Shown here piece after piece: positions 1-7,857 of a stretch of DNA of 36,935 nucleotides (positions are counted from its first letter, which is position 1; the number at the start of each line of letters is the position of its first letter). The notes beneath the pieces were generated by a model. It saw only the letters and a list, made by a program, of their open reading frames with translations, had not been told where the DNA came from and ran no database searches. Location: NCBI GenBank assembly GCA_001953115.1, contig LSSL01003026.1, positions 1-36,935 of the forward strand, written 5' to 3'. Made by a program: the position numbers and the translations under genes. The stretch comes from Smittium mucronatum. Taxonomy: Eukaryota > Kickxellomycota > Harpellomycetes > Harpellales > Legeriomycetaceae.

Positions 1-684
1 AATGCTGTTCTTTGGACTGAACCTATATAGAAATGTAAGCTAATCAGTAAATATAGAATGACAGCTTTTTCTGATGTCGTTTTTTCAACGAATGGAGGAA
101 TCTTGGTAATAGGATTGGATTTGAAAAGCAACCGATTCCGTTATTTTTTCTTTTGACCTTTGGAATATATAGATATTGACATCCAAAAACGAGCAGATTT
201 TTGAGATAAAGAAATTCATAAGCCCAAGACATTAAATGAGATATAGTTCTTTGCCGATTATAAATATTAGGGTTGGGTTGGGTTATTCCAATTGGGCTAT
301 TATAACTTCTTCGCATATTATCCCCCCCTCTAACCCTTACAGCGATCCTAATTTGACCTCTCTCCCATTAGTGAGATACCCTGTCTTTTATTTGGAATTA
401 ATAAAACCAAACAAATTATAAATATAAATATAAATCATTTGGCCAGTATTAGATGGTAGCTTAAAAGTGTCGCTTTTGTGATTTATGTTGTTCTAAAAAG
501 GGCTAAAAGCTATTTTTATTCTTTTATTTTATACGAAGAAATATGCTTTTACAAATAAAATTCTGTGGAAAAACAAAAACATTTTTTTTCCAATTTAGAA
601 ATGCAAACAAATCTGTTAACCTGCCATTATTATTACTATTGTTTATTTTAATAAAAGCCATTATTATTAATATAGCATATTTTG

Positions 685-775
685 CTCTAAATTGCTATTA
701 TTGTTACTATAGTTTGTTTTACTCTAAACTGCTATTATTGTTACTATAGTTTATTCTACTCTAACTCTAGACTGC
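685..775. repeat. 37 bp minisatellite
   Basis: The hexamer CTCTAA recurs at 685, 722 and 759, exactly 37 bp apart. The units at 685-721 and 722-758 differ at only three positions, and a third partial unit follows. Looser copies of the CCATTATTATTA core lie just upstream (about 620-680), so the array may be older and longer than the two clean units. Confidence 0.85.
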
Positions 776-2221
776 CATTACCAAAAAAAAAACACAAACC
801 TAGCGATTCCACCGCTAAATGGGTGCGGCAGTTCAAATGCAAGCTTGCGAGGTTGTAAAATGTGCTTTATTAATCACTCCCTGTTTTTTTTATTAATCAG
901 AATTGATTATCCCTCCCAGTTTAGTTGTAAAATTCATAATCAACAAAAACATAGTTATTATTGGTTTGGAATTCGTTTTATTTTTTATTTTTCTTTTATC
1001 GGAGTGTTTATTTATAAAATATAAAAATAGTACAAAGTGTTTTCATTGTTTATATTAAATATCAGTTTTGAATATTCATCAACCTGAAATTATGCTGAAC
1101 CTGAAATCGGTGCTTGTTTATTAGCTACAAACCATTAAAGTCTTCAAATAGCGTTAAATTTTATTTGTTCCGAGTCTGGTTCACTGCAGCTATTGGGAAA
1201 AGAATCATTCAATTCCAGTGCCATTTCTCCCGGTTTTCGTTTCTAACCCTTATGAAGAGAAAGAACTCAATGAAAATTAACTAAGTCTCTCTAAAAAAGG
1301 CAAGATTGTCTACTAAGGTTAATTGCCATGGCCTGTAAAAACATTTCTAGTTTCCCCCCCTTATAATCTTCATTATTCCTCATCCCAAAAGATGTTAAAA
1401 GTGCTTAAGCAATGTGTCTATATATCGAAATTTGGGTATGATGGCAGACTTTTCTGATTCAACAATATACATATTTTCTATAAAAAAAATAAAGAGATTA
1501 ATCAGTCCTGTTTATCTAGGAATATGCTTTGGGTCTCAACTCCCCAGATAAGTATATGCGAGTACTATTTAATTTAGCACAAAGGACTATTCCACCATTT
1601 CTAATAGACGATAAATTTCAAAATGGAAACTAAGCATCTCTATGCAACAGTCTGAAATTCTTGATGTATCTTTATTAACGCACAAGGATAATTGACACTG
1701 TGCTTAATGCTGCAAAACTATGCGTATTACCCGGCAAGCATTAATACAATGCGATCTACTTTAGAAACTATATCAAGTAGTACTGAGTTTACCAGCTAGC
1801 CAGCCTTACTTTTTTTTTTTGTATCACGAAGTTTTAAGCCTGCTGCGTTTAAAAGTCACTCTTGCTCGAAGATTATTGACCGCGGAATGACTATTTATAG
1901 AACGTACCGATTTTTCGTAACTGCCTTCCTAAATAGAATTTAGACTGCTTCAGCTGCAGCTGACAACATTGACGTCCTCTAATCCCCATCTGCTGAAAAT
2001 CTCTATTTCCATATTTAGATTTGATATTTCCTTATTTAGCATCCGCTATTCCAAATGCTAATCAATTAAGTCCCAATGAAGTTTATGATATGCTGCTTTC
2101 GATTCCCTCTTCCTAATCCGATAGCCGTGTTACAAATTGTTCCATGTTGACACCTTTTATTTATTTTGACCTTCTTGATACAGATCTACCGAAAAGCCAT
2201 GCTTATAATTGATTTATATTG

Positions 2222-2355
2222 TCATTTAGTTTCAGAAGCCCGCCTGTTCTTGATAATAATTGTCATTTAGTTTCAAAAATTTGATTTTAATTATCAAAAA
2301 GTCTCAAAAATTTGATGTTAATCATCATAAAGCCTCAAATCCGATTCTTTTTTTA
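2222..2355. repeat. 31 bp degenerate tandem repeat
   Basis: Units start at 2222 (expanded to 41 bp), 2263, 2294 and 2325. The units at 2263 and 2294 are both exactly 31 bp and share the core TCAAAAATTTGAT. The fourth unit keeps only its first half before running into a poly-T stretch. Confidence 0.8.
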
Positions 2356-2492
2356 TTAGTGGTAAATACTCAAAATATGCGTCTTTTTTTTTAAAAACGG
2401 AAAATTCCAATAATTGTGTCATAACAATCGCTAATTCCGCGATTGACGAGAAAATAGGCTTCTGTTTTGTGCCAATGTGTCTAATTTTACAC

Positions 2493-2582
2493 TCAATGGG
2501 AATTCGCTGCTGCTCTTGTATTTGCTAATTTTTGCAATCAATGGGAATTTGCTACTAGTCTTGAATTTGCCATTTTTATTAA
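2493..2582. repeat. 45 bp tandem duplication
   Basis: TCAATGGGAATT occurs at 2493 and again at 2538, a period of exactly 45 bp, and similarity continues through both units (TTGCTAATTTTT against TTGCCATTTTTA). A weaker partial copy precedes the first unit. One frame through it encodes a Leu-rich stretch, but that frame opens only at GTG and is unlikely to be a protein. Confidence 0.8.
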
Positions 2583-2839
2583 TTGCCATGCATTTGTTTT
2601 CTCAATCCCGGCTGTTTTGGTCGCTCTGGTGTTATCCATTCTGCCCTCTTGCCCCAATACATTCACCCCCTGCCCCGTCCTTGTCGAATTATCTATGTCT
2701 TACGTAACCCCAAAATACCGCACATTTGCCATCTGTTTGCAAAAAACACAAAATACACTCAGAAATTAAGAAAGAAAGAAAAAAGGGCAAAGCGTAAATG
2801 GGTGTTGGCTCCAAATAATCCACACAGGCGCTTTTCTGC

Positions 2840-3358
2840 CACACATCCAACCATCTCTCTTTTTTTCCGCCCTCTATTTATTGCCGTGCCAATTGATCCT
2901 GCTGTTTGGGTATTAGTCTGCTACTCTCTTCTCCCTACCCCCTAGTGTCTTCTTTTCTCTCCCTCGCCCGATTTATCCTTTCCTTCTATTGCTTATTCAA
3001 TATCTCTTGCTCCTTTCCTCTATTTTCCCTTCCCATTCCGTGCTCGGTTCGTCTTTTATCTCCCCAATCCAAGGTACTTCATATTCTTATTACATTACAG
3101 CACCTCTCTACCCTAAATTTCTTGTTTTCTGCTCGGATGCTATTCCCTATTCAAAAAAAATTAGCGAAAAAGCACACTTCTCTCATCTTTATTTTCTCTA
3201 TTAAATTTAGTTTGACCTTTCACAAACCTCCTCAACACTTTGAAAGAGATACTCTTTCTTTTTTTTTTTTTTCGGATTCTAAATTCTCAATTTACTAACC
3301 AGAGACTCGGAATAAAAAAAAAAAATTTCTTGCAGCCAGGCTATTTCGATTATTCATA
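2840..3358 (+). promoter_or_regulatory. Pyrimidine-rich upstream region of the MATH gene
   Basis: The 500 bp before the MATH start codon are dominated by C and T on the plus strand, with a long T run near 3258-3273. The sequence TTTCTTGCAG, ending near position 3336, is a textbook 3' splice acceptor about 25 bp before the ATG, so the gene may have an intron in its 5' leader. No donor can be fixed from the sequence. Pyrimidine-rich promoters are common in fungi; a promoter role here is inferred from position. Confidence 0.45.
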
Positions 3359-5085
3359 ATGTCCTCAAACAAGCCCACCTCTGCTAATCCAAACGTTCAA
3401 TTCTCTGATCCCGTTGAATATCAGCGCTACATCGACAGACTAAGGCAGCTTTCTGAAGTCCGGCGAATGGCCGATTTAGAACAACGAGCTCTTCAGGATG
3501 CTTATAGAACCTATCCCCCCATCAATCTATCAATGCAGAACAACCCCAGTCATCCTTCTTATATCCAGTCTTATCCCCTTAACCAGGACTACGTTGGCTC
3601 TATCAGAGATAATCTAGATTCCAGATCAAAACTGCCTGAAGACCACAACTCTGCCACTCAATCCCTGTACCAAAATCCCCAAGCTTCTTTTGTTACAAAG
3701 TCCGAGTTTCAGAACCTTCAGGGCTCCGTTAACCAGCTTGTAGAGCTTATTTCTTCTCAACTGTCTCTCCAAAATCAGGGATCTAATTCCCAATCTCTAC
3801 CCCACAACATCTATCCCTCTCTTATACCAAACCCCAACCTGGCTGTCAATAATAATCTTTTTTCTTCCTCCTCCCCACAATCCCAACAGGCCCTTCTCTC
3901 TGGCTTGCTGAAAAACAATGATAAAAACGACCTTGAATCTCCTATAGGCAAAAACATCTTTACAAACTCTTTTCCCAATCCTCCTACTTCCAATCTGCCT
4001 GGAATTCAAACCAAAAATAGCCGCTCTCGACCTCCAACTGCCATCCCTGAAGATCTTATCAATAACCCAAATGCCGTTCCTCAAGTCTTCATCAACCCAA
4101 ATCCGGCCTCTGTCGCCAATGATAATTCCAAGCCCGAGGATTTGGAGGAAGACTCTCGAATCAGTGTGTTTGATGAAGTAAAATACTCTGATTCCCACAT
4201 GGAAGATATCGTTGCTGAATTTAAAGCTTTCCACTGGAAAATCCAAAATTGGGATTCCCTTGAAAAAAGAGTAGTTAGCGACACTTTTAGTTGTGGTGGC
4301 CACACTTGGTACGTTACCATCCCTTTTATTTCCCAAATCTCTTTTAGTACATTACTACTTCTTTGTTTAAAGGATATACTTTTATATAATCCATTTCCTT
4401 CTTTTTATTTACCAACCTCTTTTTTACAAAAAAAAAATAATTGATTTTTACTTAGGAGAGTTCTATTGCGCCCATTTGGCAGTTCTCACGCGGAAATAGT
4501 ATCCCTGTTTCTGGAATACGCCAACGCAAAAGAAGCGCCTGACGGATGGCAGGCAATTGCTCAATTTGTACTATCAATAGCCAACTCTACGGACCCCACC
4601 GTTAACACTCAAGGCTCAGCATTCCATTGCTTCAACAAAAACGATCCCAACTGGGGATTCACCCGGTTCATGAAACTGTCCGAACTAATTAACCCTTCTT
4701 TTGGCGAAGAAAGGCCTATAATTGAAAACGGTGAATGCGTTATCAGTGCCTTTGTAAAGGTCATTAAAAATCCCACTGGGATGCCTTCAAGGTAACCTTC
4801 CTTATCCTTCTTCTTTATCTTCCAGAACATTTCTTTTTGTACGCCAAAAAGGATATTCTTTGGAAAGTCTTTACCTATTCTTTTTTATACCTCAAAAATG
4901 CATTGCTTAGGGAGAGAATTTAATTATTATTTAAAATTTATTAAATCAATGTTTTTTTAAAGTTTAAAAGGATCAAAAGCAGCCTCAGTGAAGGACAAAA
5001 AATCACCAGCCCCAACAAATCAATAGGTATTGTCGATGGAATCGCTATTAACTGTTTACAACTAAACTCGCCAGAATATCGCTAG
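3359..5085 (+). CDS. MATH-domain protein, USP7/Ubp21-like but without a protease domain
   Basis: Spliced model: 3359-4308, 4456-4791 and 4971-5085, 466 residues. The start is the ATG at 3359, the first in a long open frame. Residues about 18-48 and 111-140 look helical or coiled-coil; residues 60-260 are rich in N, S, P and Q and probably disordered. The MATH (TRAF-like) domain runs from about 287 to 425. Its typical pieces are visible: WKIQNW near 293, CGGHTW split by intron 1, DGWQAIAQFVLS, NWGFTRF and RPIIENGECVISAFVKV. In fungal Ubp15/Ubp21 and human USP7 this fold binds short peptides ahead of the cysteine-protease domain. Here no Cys or His box follows: the frame ends at 5085 and TIM23 lies convergent beyond. 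So it is a MATH-only, adaptor-like protein or a truncated relative. If intron 2 is not spliced, the protein stops at the TAA at 4793-4795. The domain is secure; the 3' end is not. Confidence 0.85.
4309..4455 (+). other. Intron 1 of the MATH gene
   Basis: A 147 bp intron with donor GTACGT at 4309 and acceptor TTTTTACTTAG ending at 4455. It splits a Trp codon (TG at 4307-4308, G at 4456). Removing it joins CGGHTW directly to RVLLRPFG, restoring an unbroken MATH domain, which is the main reason to believe it. The unspliced frame would run into a hydrophobic, AT-rich tail ending at 4444. Confidence 0.9.
4792..4970 (+). other. Possible intron 2 of the MATH gene
   Basis: A proposed 179 bp intron with donor GTAACC at 4792 and acceptor TTTAAAAG ending at 4970. 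Splicing keeps phase (AG plus G gives Arg) and opens 37 more codons with higher GC than the intron. The donor overlaps an in-frame TAA at 4793-4795, so both a spliced and an unspliced product make sense. The acceptor lacks a good pyrimidine tract. The alternative acceptor at CTTCCAG (about 4824) gives an implausibly short intron. Confidence 0.45.
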
Positions 5086-5193
5086 ACTTTAGAGAGAACA
5101 CTCTCCAGCACACATCTTTTTCTCTAATAGATGACCTTATTTCATTATCTTTATTATTACCTCCATTATTGAACTCACAAACTAGAAAACTAT

Positions 5194-5210
5194 TTTATTA
5201 TTCTTTTATT
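5194..5210 (-). terminator. Possible poly(A) signals for TIM23
   Basis: Two AATAAA hexamers on the minus strand (plus-strand TTTATT at 5194-5199 and 5205-5210) lie about 210 bp past the TIM23 stop codon. In AT-rich DNA this hexamer is common, so the call rests on position and pairing only. Confidence 0.3.
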
Positions 5211-5337
5211 TAATTACAAGACTGTTTACCACACCCAAAATATAATTTTTCTTCTTTTTTTTGTGATTATATTCTGGATGGGCCAAAATTTGCCTCAAGT
5301 ATATGTAAAAAAGTTGTCGATAAACAAGTAATTTGAA

Positions 5338-5357
5338 GGGAGAGGGGAGGGGAGGGG
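5338..5357 (+). other. G-quadruplex-type motif between convergent genes
   Basis: Four G runs (GGG, GGGG, GGGG, GGGG) separated by AGA, A and A fit the classic four-run G-quadruplex pattern with very short loops. The motif lies 60 bp past the TIM23 stop and 250 bp past the proposed MATH stop. The G-rich strand is the MATH-sense strand. Confidence 0.7.
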
Positions 5358-5416
5358 AAAGCTTGCTGAAAAAAAGTATCTCTAGAGGGGAAAAGAAAAG
5401 TCACAAAGAATCGAAG

Positions 5417-6142
5417 TTAGGCTGACTGCTTGATCGTTTTTAAGTTAAATTCGGGAATGCTATCTCTGTTCATGACGAACTGGTAGACACCCATAAGACC
5501 AGAAAATGCAATGGAGGCAACTATGGCGCTTTTGAAACCCTTGGTGGATCTGAAAATAAGCCCGGTTGTGCCGGCAGCGTAAATGCTGGTATAGAAATCT
5601 TTGGTATCGTCACGGATTTTACCTATAATGGCGTACAAAGAGTTGTAGTACAGACCCAGAACACCAAGCGAATTTCCCAAAAAGGGGCCTCTTCTCGTCA
5701 TATTGTTAAGGATTCCGTTGAATTTAATCTTGAAGTTTTTGGCAGGAGTACGGGCCCCAGAAACGAACCCCCAAGCTCCACCGATAGCCAGTCCGGAAAG
5801 GTACAAAGTTCCAGTCCCGTAACACAAATCATCGCTCCAACCGCGAGAAGGCAGAGCAGATCCTCCACTCACAGTCCCATCGCCCAGACTCAAATACTCG
5901 ATTCCGGAATTCAAAGGAGTAAGTTTGCTGAATCCAGCCGAGCCTTCATCGAGATTAACCTGGCTAAGGAAATCGCTTACTCCGCCTCCCATCAAGGTTT
6001 CAAGTGAAGTGTCGCTCTCCCCAGCCCCATAAGACAATCCAGACACAGATTGGTTGTCTAGTTCGGCTTTCGTGTCTGATACGAAATCGGGGCTCTGCTG
6101 AGGCTGATTAGCAGATCGCGAGTACGGATTAAAAATAGACAT
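5417..6142 (-). CDS. TIM23: Mitochondrial import inner membrane translocase subunit Tim23
   Basis: A single 241-residue frame on the minus strand, slightly longer than yeast Tim23 (222 aa). Tim23 is a core channel-associated subunit of the TIM23 complex in the mitochondrial inner membrane and moves presequence proteins toward the matrix. Residues 1-75 are polar, as expected for the intermembrane-space domain. The family signature PSRGWSDDLCYGTG is at 98-111 and RRGPFLGN at 150-157. Four membrane segments can be placed at about 104-127, 153-172, 183-197 and 203-224, with small-residue, Gly-rich packing in the first two. The polar C-terminal tail (225-241) is longer than in yeast. The start is the first ATG in frame and gives a normal N-terminus. 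The neighbouring MATH gene converges on it, so the two share a 3' intergenic region but no promoter. Tim17 and Tim22 are relatives, but the 98-157 motifs fit Tim23 best. Confidence 0.97.
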   Translation of the reverse strand: MSIFNPYSRSANQPQQSPDFVSDTKAELDNQSVSGLSYGAGESDTSLETLMGGGVSDFLSQVNLDEGSAGFSKLTPLNSGIEYLSLGDGTVSGGSALPSRGWSDDLCYGTGTLYLSGLAIGGAWGFVSGARTPAKNFKIKFNGILNNMTRRGPFLGNSLGVLGLYYNSLYAIIGKIRDDTKDFYTSIYAAGTTGLIFRSTKGFKSAIVASIAFSGLMGVYQFVMNRDSIPEFNLKTIKQSA

Positions 6143-6260
6143 TCTCCAATATGTTCTTTCAGTTTAAATTTCTAAATAAATTAATTTTTTGTATAAAGAT
6201 GAAAGAATCCAGAAAAGGAATATTAAGAATTCAAAAAAACGGATCAAAAGGTAGGAATGC
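6143..6260 (-). promoter_or_regulatory. Upstream region of TIM23
   Basis: Read on the minus strand, a TATA-like element (CTTTATAC, plus strand about 6191-6199) lies some 50 bp before the start codon. AT-rich DNA makes such matches weak evidence. No other site is recognised. Confidence 0.3.
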
Positions 6261-6797
6261 TTTAAAAAAGCTGCAAGTCAGAATACGAGTGCAAAAATTC
6301 AAAATGAAGAAAAGTACTTGGAATCCGTCGAGTTGGAATATTAATAGCCTCAGCTGAGAAAAATCCCCCCTATAAGAAACTGCTTGCAAAAAATAGAATA
6401 AAGTATCTATTAAATTATCACTTTAGCTGTCTAATTCGAAAACTCGGCTTTATTTTTTTTTTGTCTTTTGGGATTTCACGGCAAAAATTTCTTGATTCCA
6501 TTTTAGAGCCAAAAGTATAGATAAAAACTTTGCCAAAACTCCCACCTTATTGCCTGAAAGGGTAATTCCATTCGCTGTAGACAAACATTTCCCCATTCGC
6601 TATAAAATTCTATTCGTTGGCTGCGCTCCTCCTATTTACAACTGCTATCTATTGATCATCCAATAGACGTTTATATTGTTTATCAAGATCCACCATTCTG
6701 TATTTTCATTGCATATTATACCTACTATTTATCTCCGCCCAGAAATTCCTCATTTTATTAGTTCCTTTATTCGGGACGGAAATGGCTTTGAAATTTA

Positions 6798-6827
6798 TTG
6801 GTGGCAGGACTAATCGCCTACCACCAA
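6798..6827. repeat. 11 bp stem hairpin
   Basis: TTGGTGGCAGG (6798-6808) and CCTACCACCAA (6817-6827) are inverted repeats with ten of eleven positions paired and an 8-base loop. It stands out by its G+C content. Function is unknown; it is not followed by a T run and does not border a gene. Confidence 0.7.
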
Positions 6828-7040
6828 CTGATCCACTTTTTCATTATCCCATATTTTTTGGCCACTTGAAATTATATAAAAAGCTCGCAAAGCTTTGTCC
6901 CCTTTCCTATCCCTTCCCCCCCCCCCCCAAAAAAATGCATGGAATTTTATTTTGTGAACTTTCTGCATTTTTTATTTGAAGACGCCAAGTATTAATCCAA
7001 TGATAAATTCGATCTGCTAATAAACTGCTACTATTGATTG

Positions 7041-7084
7041 AATGTAGAGGGCTATTTTTGTACCTTCGGCCCCGAAGGGGTTAA
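7041..7084 (-). mobile_element. TTAA-type transposon terminus (piggyBac-like), no partner end found
   Basis: Read on the minus strand from 7084, the sequence opens TTAACCCCTTCGGGG and has ACAAAAA at bases 24-30. It matches the terminus at 7734 (+) at 24 of the first 30 bases. TTAA followed by CCC is typical of piggyBac-superfamily ends. Its interior points left, away from 7734. A perfect 7 bp hairpin (CCTTCGG at 7063-7069, CCGAAGG at 7072-7078) lies within it. I found no matching opposite end to the left. Confidence 0.4.
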
Positions 7085-7733
7085 ATTGACACTTTTCAAG
7101 AAAATGCGCTTTTATTCGCAATTAAAGTATTAGTTGGAAATAATTGCAAGAAAGATTAGGCGCAAAGTCCTGACACCCAAAATACCATCTATGTTTTTTT
7201 TTCTGTTTTGGTTGCAAAGCAGTTCTCCTATTTCTAAAATTGCCTACTATACATCTCGTTTGATTTTTTTTCTACTAAATAATTAGGATTAGGCATATTT
7301 GTTATAAACAGATGTTTTTACTAATCCACTTACATTTTAATCAAGAGTTTTTATATGCCCAATTTCGAATGTATTAGCACTATTTTTCAATGATAAATAT
7401 CCCATCCATCCACTGCATCCGTCTCTTTTATTAATCTCGGTCCCTCAAGTGGACGAAATCCCAACCTATTCTATTATTTATTTGTTAAATATTTCTGCGA
7501 AACAGGTGTCAACTTTTTATTTTATTTTTTAAATTAAACCGCCCAATCAATAGAATGCTTTTTATACGCCAGTATATTTTCTTTTATGTTCCAATGGTTC
7601 TTATAATAATATAGATGGCCATTAAAAGTTTTATTTATATTTTCTTGTGAACAATTATTTAAAAATCTTTAACCTTTCTTTTACCCCTAACTCATCCCAT
7701 GATTTGTTTGGGTAAAAAATTATTATTTTTTGT

Positions 7734-7857
7734 TTAACCCTTTCAGGGGCAATGGCACAAAAAATGGCTTTCACTCTTCGCTCAATGTTTTCATTAGACT
7801 AATATTATTTGTATACTATTGTATGAATCAAGAAGTTAGACCAATTGAAAGGTTTAA
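7734..7857. mobile_element. Candidate 124 bp TTAA-flanked mini-element
   Basis: The left end TTAACCCTTTCA (7734-7745) and the right end TGAAAGGTTTAA (7846-7857) are inverted repeats matching at 11 of 12 bases, and both carry TTAA at the outer edge, the target sequence duplicated by piggyBac-type transposases. There is no open frame inside, so if real it is a non-autonomous remnant. The left end is related to the terminus at 7084. Short termini in AT-rich DNA can arise by chance, hence the moderate score. Confidence 0.45.

Larger units (their letters stand above)
1..3358. other. Left non-coding flank, no supported gene
   Basis: No convincing coding region is visible on either strand. Open frames here are short (about 40-120 codons), several begin only at TTG or GTG, and none resembles a family I know. 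Composition is about one third GC (20 of 60 bases in 1741-1800), clearly above the later deserts. The stretch carries three minisatellites (685-775, 2222-2355, 2493-2582), listed separately, and becomes strongly pyrimidine-rich from about 2840. Open runs of about 40 codons, such as those in one plus frame between 1158 and 1577, are what chance gives at this composition, so I do not read them as exons. Confidence 0.6.
6261..7733. other. Non-coding stretch upstream of TIM23
   Basis: No coding region is supported. The plus frame at 6151-6357 is short, lysine-rich and resembles nothing known. The stretch holds a hairpin at 6798-6827, a 13 bp poly-C run at 6916-6928, and a TTAA-flanked terminus ending at 7084 that contains a second hairpin. 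Confidence 0.6.

Noticed and set aside
1158..1577. One plus frame with three open runs of about 40 codons, suggesting a decayed gene
   Set aside because: At this base composition such runs are expected by chance many times in the region, and no similarity was recognised.
2477..3298. Overlapping plus-strand frames upstream of the MATH gene
   Set aside because: They open at GTG or TTG rather than ATG, are driven by tandem repeats or pyrimidine-rich DNA, and show no domain.
3797..4336. 179-residue minus-strand frame
   Set aside because: It lies antisense to the MATH exon and contains no recognisable motif; it is a shadow of the real gene.
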